A stretch of 64,000 nt of DNA, from the NCBI RefSeq assembly GCF_000230975.2, contig NC_021172.1, forward strand, positions 1,054,001 to 1,118,000, in the 5' to 3' direction. Shown in pieces: positions 8,659-17,477 of the stretch. Numbering within the stretch: position 1 is the stretch's first letter; each line of letters begins with the position of its first letter. The position numbers and the translations under genes were made by a program. This stretch comes from Hyphomicrobium denitrificans 1NES1. Lineage in GTDB: Bacteria > Pseudomonadota > Alphaproteobacteria > Rhizobiales > Hyphomicrobiaceae. The notes beneath the pieces are model-generated. The model did no database searches and was not told where the DNA came from. It saw only the letters and a list, made by a program, of their open reading frames with translations.

Positions 8659-9081
8659 TCAGCCCTTGGGCTTCTGCAGGATGATCCGGCCACGCGCTTT
8701 GGTGCGCTTCTTCGCCGTTCCCGTTCCGGGTGCCGTAGTCGACACTGTGGGAATAACTACGGGCGCCGGCGGAGCAGGCGTTGGGACAAGCGGCGTCAGC
8801 CCGGCCCTTCCGAGGCCCACTGCGCCTGCCGTACCGCTGCCCATCCAGCCGGAATCCGGCGTGATCAGCGGATCGGGTCTCAGAGTCGGGCCCAGCCTGT
8901 TGACAGGTGCCGAAACGACGCCTAGCCCTCGCACGCGCGGCCCGGATGCAGACTCATAGGCCGATGCGGATGATGAAAAAGGCAGCACGTTCAGTGCAAC
9001 GGCGGCAATCGTGAAACAGGCGGATCGCACCGGATAACGGCGGAGAAACGGGCATACGAACAATTTGCCGGTGTGAGGCAT
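8659..9081 (-). CDS. secreted Gly/Pro/Thr-rich hypothetical protein
   Basis: A 140-residue protein. The ATG at 9081 has AAGGACC about ten bases upstream and is preferred to an in-frame start at 9126. An unusually charged N-terminus leads to a hydrophobic signal segment ending near Ser-Ala-Ser-Ala-Tyr. The mature chain is low complexity (Gly-Leu-Gly, Pro-Thr-Pro-Ala-Pro-Pro-Ala-Pro) and ends with a basic stretch (Lys-Lys-Arg-Thr-Lys-Ala-Arg-Gly-Arg). It is probably a disordered envelope protein. No family recognised. Confidence 0.45.
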   Translation of the reverse strand: MPHTGKLFVCPFLRRYPVRSACFTIAAVALNVLPFSSSASAYESASGPRVRGLGVVSAPVNRLGPTLRPDPLITPDSGWMGSGTAGAVGLGRAGLTPLVPTPAPPAPVVIPTVSTTAPGTGTAKKRTKARGRIILQKPKG

Positions 9082-9423
9082 GTCCGAGGTCCTTGGCTCA
9101 AACGTCGCGGTCGGCGGCGCAACCAAGAACCAAGCTCTGCGCGGAAATGCCTGCCGTCAACGATATTCGTCGCTGCATTGCAATGGGCGGTTGGAGCGCG
9201 TGCATATTGGCATCGGTTACGAATTTTCAACCTGGACTGAGGACCTGATTTTTCGGGGTGCGGATGCGCGCTACTATGTTTTCAACGAAGATCGTTGCTG
9301 CTGAAGATCTCAGCGGTTCTGGCCGATGATCTCCCCGGCAGCGTCCCTAAACGGCGTCGAACCCGAATGGCGTTCCAGAGTTGTAACTGTGTTCGCACGG
9401 CGTAGCGATCGCCAGGGTATGAC
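9082..9423. other. divergent promoter region upstream of aceE
   Basis: The 342 bases between the minus-strand secreted protein and aceE contain no gene I can support. A weak ribosome site (CCAGGG) lies just before the aceE ATG. I found no clear PdhR-like operator. Confidence 0.4.
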
Positions 9424-12099
9424 ATGGGTAAAAGCGAGCAGAAGACCTTCAAATCGGAAGACGCGGAAATGCTCGATTGGACGGAGTCCATTTCCTCCGT
9501 CATCGCGTTCGAAGGCACAGGTCGTGCCGACGACATCTTGAAGGAAGTCGTCGAGCGTGCGCGCCGGAGCGGTGCTGCGCTGCCGTTCGCCTCGAGCACC
9601 GCGTACATAAATACGATCCCGTTGCGCGAGGAAGTGAAACATCCGGGTGATCGCGAACTCGAACATCGGATTGTGGCGGCGATCCGCTGGAATGCCGCGG
9701 CGATGGTTGTCCGCGCCAATAAGGACTCGGCCGGGCTTGGCGGTCACATCGCCAGCTACCAGTCGGCGGCCACGCTTTACGAAACCGGCTTCATGCATTT
9801 TTGGCACGCGCCATCCGAAGACCACGGCGGTGACCTGATCATGATCCAGGGGCATTCGTCTCCCGGGATTTATGCACGCGCGTTCCTCGAAGGCCGTCTT
9901 AGTGAGGATCAGCTTGTGCATTTCCGGCGCGAGGTCGGCGGCCGCGGCCTTCCTTCTTATCCGCATCCCTGGCTGATGCCGGATTTCTGGCAGTTCCCAA
10001 CCGTTTCGATGGGATTGGGACCCCTGATGGCGATCTATCAGGCCCGCTTTCTCAAATATCTCGGCGACCGTGGCCTCGCGAATACCGAAGGGCGCAAGAT
10101 CTGGGTATTCTGCGGCGACGGTGAGATGGACGAGCCAGAAAGCCTCGGCGCCATCTCGCTTGCAGGTCGCGAAAAACTCGACAACCTGATCTTCGTCATC
10201 AACTGCAACCTGCAACGGCTCGACGGGCCTGTTCGCGGCAACGGGAAGATCATCCAGGAACTCGAACGCAATTTTCGCGGCGCCGGGTGGAATGTCATCA
10301 AGGTGATCTGGGGCTCGCAATGGGACGAACTTCTGGCGCGCGATTCCACCGGCAGGCTCCGGCAGTTGATGGAGGAATGCGTCGACGGCGAATATCAGGT
10401 CTTCAAGTCGCGCGACGGCGCATACATCCGCGAAAATTTCTTCGGACGATATCCCGAGACGGCGGCGCTCGTTGCGGACTGGTCGGACGAGAAAATCTGG
10501 CGCCTGACGCGCGGTGGCCATGATCCGTCGAAGGTCTACGCCGCCTATCACGCCGCCGTCCGCCATAAGGATCAGCCGACCTGCATCCTGGCGAAGACCG
10601 TCAAAGGCTACGGCATGGGCAATGCAGGCGAGGCGACGATGCTCGCGCACCAATCCAAGAAGATGGATGTCGACGCGCTCAAGCATTTTCGCGACCGCTT
10701 CAAGGTTCCGCTGGCCGACGAGAAGATCGGAGATGTTCCCTTCATCCGCTTTCCGAAGGGGTCTCCGGAGGACACGTATCTGCATAAGACGCGGGCGTCG
10801 CTCGGCGGATACCTGCCCGCGCGCCGGCAGAAATCGCAATCGCTTCCTGTACCGCCGCTCTCAACTTTCGAAACGCAACTCAAAGGTTCCGAGGGGCGCG
10901 AAATATCGACGACGATGGCATTTGTTCGCATTCTGACGACGCTGATGCGTGACAAGGAACTCGGGCGGCGCATCGTACCTATCGTTCCGGACGAAAGCCG
11001 CACGTTCGGCATGGAGGGCATGTTCCGGCAGTTCGGCATCTTCAGTCAGGTTGGGCAGCTCTATCGTCCGCAGGATGCCGATCAGCTCATGTTCTACAAA
11101 GAAGACAAGTCCGGCCAGATGCTACAAGAAGGCATCAACGAGGCGGGCGCGATGGCGTCGTGGATGGCGGCGGCAACGAGCTATTCGACGTCGAATGTGC
11201 CGATGGTGCCGTTCTACATCTTCTATTCGATGTTCGGATTCCAGCGCGTAGGCGATCTCGCCTGGGCGGCAGGCGACGAGCGTTGCCGAGGATTCCTGCT
11301 TGGCGGCACGTCGGGTCGGACGACGCTTAATGGCGAAGGCCTGCAGCACGAAGACGGACACAGCCACATCCTCTCGGCGACGGTGCCGAACTGTATCTCG
11401 TATGATCCGGCGTTCGGCTATGAGGTCGCGGTCATCATTCAGAACGGCCTGAAACGCATGCTGACGGATCAGGAGGATGTGTACTTTTATCTGACCTTGC
11501 TCAACGAGAACTATGAGCATCCTCCGATGCCGGCCGGTATCGAGGGCGACATCATCAAGGGCATGTATCTGTTCCGATCCGCGCCGGAGAACGCCAAAGG
11601 CTATAAGGTGCAGCTGATGGGTTCGGGTGCAATTCTCCGCGAATCCATTGCGGCCGCCGATTTGCTGCGCGACGACTGGGGTATTGAGGCCGACATCTGG
11701 AGTGTGACGAGCTTTACCGAGCTTGCGCGCGAAGCCTACGATGTTCAGCGGTGGAACCTGCTGCATCCAGAAGAAGCGCCGCGCGTTCCGTATGCGATAC
11801 GGAAAATCTCCGAGCGCGGCGACGGACCCGTCATTGCGTCGACCGACTACATGAAGCTGTATGCCAATCAGATCCGCCCGGCTGTCCCGAACCGCTATAG
11901 TGTGCTCGGCACGGATGGGTTTGGACGTTCGGATTTTCGCCGCACGCTAAGATCGTTCTTCGAGATAGATCGCCATTTCATTGCGACTGCGGCGCTGAAA
12001 GCGCTGGCGGATGAAAACAAAATTCCATCTGTCAGAGTGGCGGAAGCCATCCGTAAATACGAGATCGATCCCGACAAGCCGAACCCTGCCCGCAACTGA
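9424..12099 (+). CDS. aceE: pyruvate dehydrogenase E1 component, homodimeric type
   Basis: The 891-residue E1 subunit decarboxylates pyruvate with thiamine diphosphate and acetylates the lipoyl group of E2. Length and sequence fit the AceE (homodimeric) type. The ThDP signature starts Gly-Asp-Gly-Glu-Met-Asp-Glu at about residue 231 and ends near Val-Ile-Asn-Cys-Asn-Leu-Gln. His-Gly-Gly-Asp-Leu-Ile (about 138-143) and Gly-His-Ser-Ser-Pro-Gly-Ile-Tyr next to it are family hallmarks. It heads a tight operon with aceF (20-base gap) and lpd (15-base gap). Most alphaproteobacteria instead use a heterotetrameric PdhA/PdhB, so the form present here is worth noting. Confidence 0.97.
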   Translation: MGKSEQKTFKSEDAEMLDWTESISSVIAFEGTGRADDILKEVVERARRSGAALPFASSTAYINTIPLREEVKHPGDRELEHRIVAAIRWNAAAMVVRANKDSAGLGGHIASYQSAATLYETGFMHFWHAPSEDHGGDLIMIQGHSSPGIYARAFLEGRLSEDQLVHFRREVGGRGLPSYPHPWLMPDFWQFPTVSMGLGPLMAIYQARFLKYLGDRGLANTEGRKIWVFCGDGEMDEPESLGAISLAGREKLDNLIFVINCNLQRLDGPVRGNGKIIQELERNFRGAGWNVIKVIWGSQWDELLARDSTGRLRQLMEECVDGEYQVFKSRDGAYIRENFFGRYPETAALVADWSDEKIWRLTRGGHDPSKVYAAYHAAVRHKDQPTCILAKTVKGYGMGNAGEATMLAHQSKKMDVDALKHFRDRFKVPLADEKIGDVPFIRFPKGSPEDTYLHKTRASLGGYLPARRQKSQSLPVPPLSTFETQLKGSEGREISTTMAFVRILTTLMRDKELGRRIVPIVPDESRTFGMEGMFRQFGIFSQVGQLYRPQDADQLMFYKEDKSGQMLQEGINEAGAMASWMAAATSYSTSNVPMVPFYIFYSMFGFQRVGDLAWAAGDERCRGFLLGGTSGRTTLNGEGLQHEDGHSHILSATVPNCISYDPAFGYEVAVIIQNGLKRMLTDQEDVYFYLTLLNENYEHPPMPAGIEGDIIKGMYLFRSAPENAKGYKVQLMGSGAILRESIAAADLLRDDWGIEADIWSVTSFTELAREAYDVQRWNLLHPEEAPRVPYAIRKISERGDGPVIASTDYMKLYANQIRPAVPNRYSVLGTDGFGRSDFRRTLRSFFEIDRHFIATAALKALADENKIPSVRVAEAIRKYEIDPDKPNPARN

Positions 12100-12119
12100 C
12101 GAACCGACAGGCCGAAGAT

Positions 12120-13388
12120 ATGCCGCTTGTAGATGTGAGGGTGCCCAACATCGGTGATTTCGACAACGTGCCGGTTGTCGAGATTCAGGTGAAGCCGGGT
12201 GACGAGGTGAAGGCCGACGATCCGCTGATCACGCTCGAAAGCGACAAGGCCGCGATGGACGTCCCGTCGCCCGAGACGGGTAGGGTGGCGGAAATTCTGG
12301 TCGGCATCGGCGACAAGGTCAGCGAAGGTAGCGCAATCATTCGCCTCGACGTTTCGGGTGAAGCCAAAGCGGAATCCAAATCCGGAAACGGCAAAAGCGA
12401 TGACGTGGCTTCGGAAACTCGACAGAAGACAGCGAAGGCGCCCGCACCAGAGCCTGTTGCGCCGGAATCCGATGAGCATTCTTTGCCTGCGCCTAAGGAT
12501 TTTGGGTCCGTTCACGCGAGTCCCTCTGTCCGCAGGATCGCGCGCGAGCTTGGCGTCGATCTGACGAAGATAAGCGGCACGGGCGATAAGGGTCGCGTGA
12601 CGAAGGATGACGTGAAGCACCACATCGCGTTGAGCGAAGGCGGCGGAGGGTCGGGTATCCCTGAAATTCCCGCCCAGGATTTCGCCAAGTACGGGCCCAT
12701 CGAAACGAAGCCGATGTCACGGTTGAAAAAGCTGACCGGCCCGAGCCTGCATCGCGCGTGGCTCAACGTGCCTCACGTCACGAACGCGGACGAGGCCGAT
12801 ATCACGGACCTCGAGGCCTATCGTAAGACGCTTGATGAATCGGCGAAAGCGAAGGGCTACCGCGTGACGCTGGTCGCCTTTCTATTAAAGTCCGCGGTCT
12901 CCGCGTTGAAGGAATATCCCGACGTCAATTCCTCTCTCGCGCCGTCGAAGGATGCGCTGATCCTCAAGCGCTACTACAACATTGGCGTTGCCGTCGATAC
13001 CCCGGACGGACTTGTCGTGCCGGTTATTCGCGATGTCGATCGCAAGGGAATTCTTGAGCTCAGCCAGGAACTGACGAGCGTTTCGGCTCGGATGCGCGAG
13101 GGCAAGATCACACCGGCCGACATAACCGGAAGCACGTTCTCGATATCGAGTCTCGGCGGTATCGGTGGCACGACATTCACACCAATCGTCAACGCACCGG
13201 AGGTCGCGATCCTCGGAGCCGTGCGAGCTAAAATACAGCCCGTTTGGAACGATGGTACGTTCGAACCGCGATTGATGCTGCCGCTCTGCCTTTCCTACGA
13301 TCATCGTGCGATCGACGGCGCGCTTGCCGCACGTTTTCTTCGCAAGATTTGCGATGCGCTCGCAGATGTGCGCCAGCTCGTATTGTAA
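12120..13388 (+). CDS. aceF: dihydrolipoyllysine acetyltransferase (PDH E2), single lipoyl domain
   Basis: The 422-residue E2 core transfers acetyl from lipoyl-lysine to CoA. Residues 3-75 form one lipoyl domain with Glu-Ser-Asp-Lys43-Ala as the lipoylated site. Residues 80-125 are an Ala/Pro/Lys/Glu linker. The peripheral subunit-binding domain is at about 128-165 (Ala-Ser-Pro-Ser-Val-Arg-Arg-Ile-Ala). The catalytic domain follows, with Ser-Tyr-Asp-His395-Arg-Ala-Ile-Asp399-Gly as active site. Escherichia coli AceF has three lipoyl domains; this one has one. It is middle gene of the aceE-aceF-lpd operon and should be read on the same message. Confidence 0.95.
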   Translation: MPLVDVRVPNIGDFDNVPVVEIQVKPGDEVKADDPLITLESDKAAMDVPSPETGRVAEILVGIGDKVSEGSAIIRLDVSGEAKAESKSGNGKSDDVASETRQKTAKAPAPEPVAPESDEHSLPAPKDFGSVHASPSVRRIARELGVDLTKISGTGDKGRVTKDDVKHHIALSEGGGGSGIPEIPAQDFAKYGPIETKPMSRLKKLTGPSLHRAWLNVPHVTNADEADITDLEAYRKTLDESAKAKGYRVTLVAFLLKSAVSALKEYPDVNSSLAPSKDALILKRYYNIGVAVDTPDGLVVPVIRDVDRKGILELSQELTSVSARMREGKITPADITGSTFSISSLGGIGGTTFTPIVNAPEVAILGAVRAKIQPVWNDGTFEPRLMLPLCLSYDHRAIDGALAARFLRKICDALADVRQLVL

Positions 13389-13403
13389 GGGAACAGCGAC
13401 GCG

Positions 13404-14843
13404 ATGAGCGCGGAGGACACGCGTATTCCGGATAATATGTGCGACGTCGTCGTGCTTGGAGCAGGGCCGGGCGGATACTCGGCGGCGTTTCGTGCTGCCG
13501 ATCTCGGCGCCAAGACGATCCTTGTCGATCGCTGGCCTGTGCTCGGCGGCGTTTGCCTGAATGTGGGATGCATTCCGTCGAAAGCGTTGCTGCATACTGC
13601 TTTCGTCATCGATGCAGCCCGGAGCATGGCCGCGCATGGCGTCGCATTTTCGGCCCCTGAGATAGATTTAAGGAAGCTCGCCGCACACAAGGATGCCGTT
13701 GTTGCAAAACTTACAAATGGTCTTGCCGCGATGGCGAAAGCTCGCAAGGTCACGACGCTGCAGGGAACGGGCGCCTTCACTGACGCGCATCGTCTGCGGA
13801 TACTGTCTGAAGACGGCCGGGAAGTAACCGTTCGCTTCGAAAAGGCGATCATCGCCGCAGGTTCGGAGGCGGTGGCATTGCCATTCCTTCCCGCCGATCC
13901 GCGCATCGTCGACTCTGCCGGCGCGCTCGATCTCCGGCAGATCCCGAAGAAGATGCTTGTGATCGGCGGCGGCATCATCGGTCTCGAAATGGCGACGGTC
14001 TATTCGACGCTCGGCGCGAGCATCGATGTGGTGGAAGTGCTCGACGGCTTGATGCTCGGTGCCGACCGCGATCTCGTCGCCGTCTGGCAGAAAGTCAATG
14101 CGCGACGGTTCGATCGCGTCATGCTGCAGACGAGAGTCATTGCAGCCGAAGCAAAGGCCGACGGCCTTCATGTGCAGTTCGAGGGCGCGCACGCACCGTC
14201 AGAGCCGCAAGCCTACGACATGGTTCTCGTCGCCGTCGGCCGGAAGCCGAACGGCAAGCAGATCGGCGTTGAGGAAGCTGGCGTTGTTGTAGCCGAGCGC
14301 GGCTTCGTCCCCGTCGACAAGCAGATGCGCACCAACGTCTCGCATATCTTCGCCATCGGCGACATTGCAGGGGAGCCGATGCTTGCGCACAAAGCCGTCC
14401 ATGAAGGCCATGTCGCGGCGGAGAACGCCACCGGACGGACGAGCTACTTCGATGCCCGGCAAATCCCGTCTGTCGCCTATACCGACCCCGAAATCGCCTG
14501 GGCGGGCGTGACGGAAACCGACGCCAAGACGCAGGGTATCGCGTATCGCAAAGCTATTTTTCCGTGGGCCGCATCCGGACGCGCTATTGCCAACGGCCGC
14601 GAGGAAGGCTTCACGAAGCTGTTGTTCGATACCGAAACGCGACGGATTATCGGCGGCGGCATTGTCGGTATCGAAGCCGGCAATCTCATTTCGGAAATTT
14701 GTCTCGCTATCGAGATGGGAGCCGATGCGATCGATATCGGCAAGACGATCCATCCGCATCCGACCCTTTCGGAATCGATCGGCATGGCTGCTGAAGTTTT
14801 CGAAGGCGTTTGCACCGATCTGCCACCGCAAAAGCGGACGTGA
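13404..14843 (+). CDS. lpdA: dihydrolipoyl dehydrogenase (E3)
   Basis: The 479-residue flavoprotein reoxidises dihydrolipoyl groups with NAD+. The FAD motif Gly-Ala-Gly-Pro-Gly-Gly-Tyr lies at residues 19-25. The redox disulfide is Cys51-Leu-Asn-Val-Gly-Cys56. The NAD-binding motif Gly-Gly-Gly-Ile-Ile-Gly-Leu-Glu is near residue 193. The interface His-Pro-His-Pro-Thr-Leu-Ser-Glu at 450-457 supplies the catalytic His452/Glu457 pair. Unlike some proteobacterial E3 proteins it has no lipoyl domain. The ATG at 13404 sits behind AAGGGAACAG, 15 bases after the aceF stop, which places it in the PDH operon rather than with 2-oxoglutarate dehydrogenase genes. Confidence 0.95.
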   Translation: MSAEDTRIPDNMCDVVVLGAGPGGYSAAFRAADLGAKTILVDRWPVLGGVCLNVGCIPSKALLHTAFVIDAARSMAAHGVAFSAPEIDLRKLAAHKDAVVAKLTNGLAAMAKARKVTTLQGTGAFTDAHRLRILSEDGREVTVRFEKAIIAAGSEAVALPFLPADPRIVDSAGALDLRQIPKKMLVIGGGIIGLEMATVYSTLGASIDVVEVLDGLMLGADRDLVAVWQKVNARRFDRVMLQTRVIAAEAKADGLHVQFEGAHAPSEPQAYDMVLVAVGRKPNGKQIGVEEAGVVVAERGFVPVDKQMRTNVSHIFAIGDIAGEPMLAHKAVHEGHVAAENATGRTSYFDARQIPSVAYTDPEIAWAGVTETDAKTQGIAYRKAIFPWAASGRAIANGREEGFTKLLFDTETRRIIGGGIVGIEAGNLISEICLAIEMGADAIDIGKTIHPHPTLSESIGMAAEVFEGVCTDLPPQKRT

Positions 14844-14998
14844 GTGGTTTCACATTATCTGGTATGTCTGCGGCGCGAGGAATATGCCGACAGTAGCCGC
14901 GCACGTTTGCGTGGATCACTGAGCTTTCCGTTTTCTTATTTAAATGTAATGCAGCACACAGCGCCGGCCTGTCCGCTACCGTTGTGCTCCTGCGAAAG

Positions 14999-15679
14999 CT
15001 ATCGGTGACTCCCTCCCACGTGGCCGCCGGCCATGGGGCCGTGTGAGAATGCATGGCCTGGCATGCTGCTGTGTGCCTCGATGCCCGATCCATGGCTAGG
15101 CGTTCCGATACCTGTCCCCGGGGTCATCGTGGGTTGCGTGAAGTGCGGCGCCGTCAGCGGAGCGGGATAATTGCTCGCCGGGTTCTGCGTCGGAGGTGTC
15201 GTCAGGGGCTGAGGATACATGCTCGGTGACAGAGCTGACGGCGCGGGCGTCGCTCGAAGTCCGGATGTTCCGGTACTTGTGCCGTTATTCGATGAACTAC
15301 CCTTTAGGATGGCGTTGTAGCTTTCTCCGGGGGCATTCGGGTCGGAAGAATTTTCAGCAGGATTTGAGGCGGTGCTGCCGGCGGCGGCTCCGGGATCAAT
15401 CAGCAGGCGCTCTGGACTTGGGGCGGAAGAATCGAGCCTGTTCTGCTCAACTGGCGACGGCGACACGTTGACGGGTGTCTCGGAAGAACCCGAGGCGCCT
15501 TGATTGGTCGCGCTCGTCGATGGCGATGATGTTGTGGCGCCGCTCGGATTGGATGTGTTGGGTGACACAGTTGTGTTTGCTGGGGAAGTGGATGTGCCGG
15601 AATTTGTAGTGGTTTGTGCTGCGGCGGGCATTGTCACGATCAGTATCGCTACCGCCGCCGAATATATTCGCGAGTCCAT
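14999..15679 (-). CDS. secreted Ser/Thr/Asn/Pro-rich low-complexity protein
   Basis: A 226-residue protein with a signal peptide ending Pro-Ala-Ala-Ala-Gln. The mature chain is made almost entirely of Ser, Thr, Asn, Gly, Ala and Pro (runs such as Asn-Thr-Ser-Asn-Pro-Ser-Gly-Ala-Thr-Thr), with a Gly/His/Ser-rich tail (Gly-His-Ala-Phe-Ser-His-Gly-Pro). No domain is visible, so it is likely disordered and exported. Composition resembles the small protein at 19466 and the fragment at 34780-35018. The plus-strand shadow is less convincing because it lacks a signal peptide. Confidence 0.55.
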   Translation of the reverse strand: MDSRIYSAAVAILIVTMPAAAQTTTNSGTSTSPANTTVSPNTSNPSGATTSSPSTSATNQGASGSSETPVNVSPSPVEQNRLDSSAPSPERLLIDPGAAAGSTASNPAENSSDPNAPGESYNAILKGSSSNNGTSTGTSGLRATPAPSALSPSMYPQPLTTPPTQNPASNYPAPLTAPHFTQPTMTPGTGIGTPSHGSGIEAHSSMPGHAFSHGPMAGGHVGGSHR

Positions 15680-16076
15680 GAGCCACGTCCTTCAAGACTC
15701 CCCCTTTCCGGCGTAAACTCGACGGCACATTCCTAGTTCCTTGAGAATGATCCGGGGTCTCGCACTCGCGCGAGGCTGGACGCCGGCTGGGTTCAGCGAG
15801 AAACGGGAGGACGCTTTCAGTCCTAATCCCGGACGAGAGAATGAGCCATTGGGCCAAGAAATTGTCTGCATGCTTATTGCGTAAACAGGATTTATGTCGT
15901 TGATTGAACTCCAGGCTTGAAGCTTTTTTCCATTCGTTTCGACCCAAAAAATTTTCTTCATTGCTCATTATGGCAAGCGACGCGAATGCGCACTCGCCCC
16001 TCTACGGGGCTATGTGAAAATCATCTTACCCGCTCTCCTCTTGTTCCGGTGTCACCGATAACTAAAGGTTTGCGTT
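15680..16076. other. intergenic region, nothing recognised
   Basis: The 397 bases between the low-complexity secreted protein and the next plus-strand frame are A+T-richer at 15880-15970. Open frames here lack ribosome sites and family-like sequence. Promoters for the flanking divergent genes are probably here. Confidence 0.35.
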
Positions 16077-16280
16077 ATGCCGAGCGTGCGGGAAGTTGAC
16101 GTCGCAAGTCCCACATCCGCGGCCGAGCCGTCGCCGCAAGAGATCGACTCCATGATGGCGGAAGCAATCGCCGTAGACGCGCTGCTTCAGAGGAAGCACC
16201 CCGGCACCTTCGATGTTATGCTCGCCATATCGGTTTATCTCTCCTCTCCCGCCCGACGTTGCCAAATCCGACGCGGATAA
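16077..16280 (+). CDS. possible small hypothetical protein
   Basis: A 67-codon frame with an ATG at 16077 and AAAGG nine bases upstream. The first 50 residues are acidic and helical (Ser-Pro-Gln-Glu-Ile-Asp-Ser-Met-Met-Ala-Glu-Ala). The tail is basic and looks out of frame, so a small truncation or chance frame is possible. It lies 199 bases before the patatin-like gene. Confidence 0.3.
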   Translation: MPSVREVDVASPTSAAEPSPQEIDSMMAEAIAVDALLQRKHPGTFDVMLAISVYLSSPARRCQIRRG

Positions 16281-16479
16281 AGATCCTGCGGCGCGTTAGC
16301 TCAAATGGAGCGACGCCCTGTCACTCGTATTCCGGAACTTGCCGGAGTACGGTCCGCAGCAATCCCACTCGCGGTTGCCTCTCCGATTAACCTGTCGGAA
16401 AAGAGAACCAAATTCTTTACCCATGCGTTATGTTATGGTGGTTCGACACGGCCACGGCAACGTCTCAAAAATAACGCAC

Positions 16480-17436
16480 ATGGCAAAAGACAAATTGGCA
16501 ATTGCCCTCGGTGGCGGCGCCGCCCGCGGTTGGGCACATATCGGCGTTCTTCGTGCATTGGTGGAAGCCGGTCTGACACCCGACATCGTGGTCGGTACAT
16601 CGATCGGGGCCATCGTCGGCGGACATTTCGCGGGCGGTCGGCTCGATCAGCTTGAGGATTTCGCTCGGGGACTGACGCGCCGCCGCGTCTTCGGCTATCT
16701 CGATCTGAGCGTGTCGGGCTCCGGATTAATCGCGGGGGAGCGCCTGTTCGCCCGTTTCGACGACCATCTGAACGGGTTGCGCATCGAAACTTTGCCCACC
16801 AAATTTGCCGCGATTGCAACAGACCTTTCGAGCGGACATGAGATCTGGCTTCGCCGCGGGCATGTCAACGACGCCGTGCGCGCCTCTTCCGCAATTCCGG
16901 GCATCGTCCGGCCCGTCAAGTTAAATGGCCGCTGGTTGATTGACGGTTGCCTCGTCAATCCGATCCCCGTCTCGGTTTGCCGGGCTTTGGGCGCGCGGAC
17001 GGTCATCGCCATCAATCTCACGAGCGAGTTCGGCCGTGGCGGTATTCTCGTCGATGATGAAATTGAAGAGGCCGAGAGCGAGCCAGTTACGGAGGATGCG
17101 GCTCCGATCACGCGCTGGAATGGCCGCGGCGCGCTGCAGCTTCTGCACCGCCAGCTATTCGGTCATCAGAAGCAAGCGGCGCCGGGAATTACGTCGGTGA
17201 TCTTGAATTCCTTCAGCATATTTCATGACCGCATTGCTCGTGCCCGGTTGATGGGCGATCCGCCGGACCTTTTGATTGCGCCTGACCTTGCGCATGTCGG
17301 CGTTCTCGATTTCCATCGCGCCGATGAGATGATCGCGGCTGGGCGCGCCGCAATAGAGCCGCATCTGCCGATCGTCGAGCGCTACCTGAGCGAACCCGCG
17401 AACGGCATCCAGGGGCGGCTGTTCTCTCCCCCCTGA
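16480..17436 (+). CDS. patatin-like phospholipase, RssA type
   Basis: A 318-residue lipid acyl hydrolase of the bacterial patatin family. The oxyanion glycines Gly11-Gly-Gly-Ala-Ala-Arg-Gly are followed by the nucleophile motif Gly-Thr-Ser41-Ile-Gly and the dyad Asp155 in Asp-Gly-Cys. Both catalytic residues are present, so activity is expected; the substrate is unknown. The ATG at 16480 gives the usual short N-terminus (Met-Ala-Lys-Asp-Lys-Leu-Ala). In-frame ATGs at 16423 and 16435 are also possible because none has a strong ribosome site. No signal peptide is seen, so it is probably cytoplasmic or membrane-peripheral. Confidence 0.85.
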   Translation: MAKDKLAIALGGGAARGWAHIGVLRALVEAGLTPDIVVGTSIGAIVGGHFAGGRLDQLEDFARGLTRRRVFGYLDLSVSGSGLIAGERLFARFDDHLNGLRIETLPTKFAAIATDLSSGHEIWLRRGHVNDAVRASSAIPGIVRPVKLNGRWLIDGCLVNPIPVSVCRALGARTVIAINLTSEFGRGGILVDDEIEEAESEPVTEDAAPITRWNGRGALQLLHRQLFGHQKQAAPGITSVILNSFSIFHDRIARARLMGDPPDLLIAPDLAHVGVLDFHRADEMIAAGRAAIEPHLPIVERYLSEPANGIQGRLFSPP

Positions 17437-17477
17437 TTGCACTGCGCTTGCCCGCACGATGCGAACCCGCGGTTCAG

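Noticed and set aside
9310..10839. A 509-codon frame antisense to aceE
   Set aside because: It is the shadow of a G+C-rich gene; the plus strand has an unmistakable E1 protein.
15447..15968. Minus-strand 173-codon frame overlapping the low-complexity secreted protein
   Set aside because: No ribosome site or recognised sequence; the overlapping 226-residue frame has a clean signal peptide.
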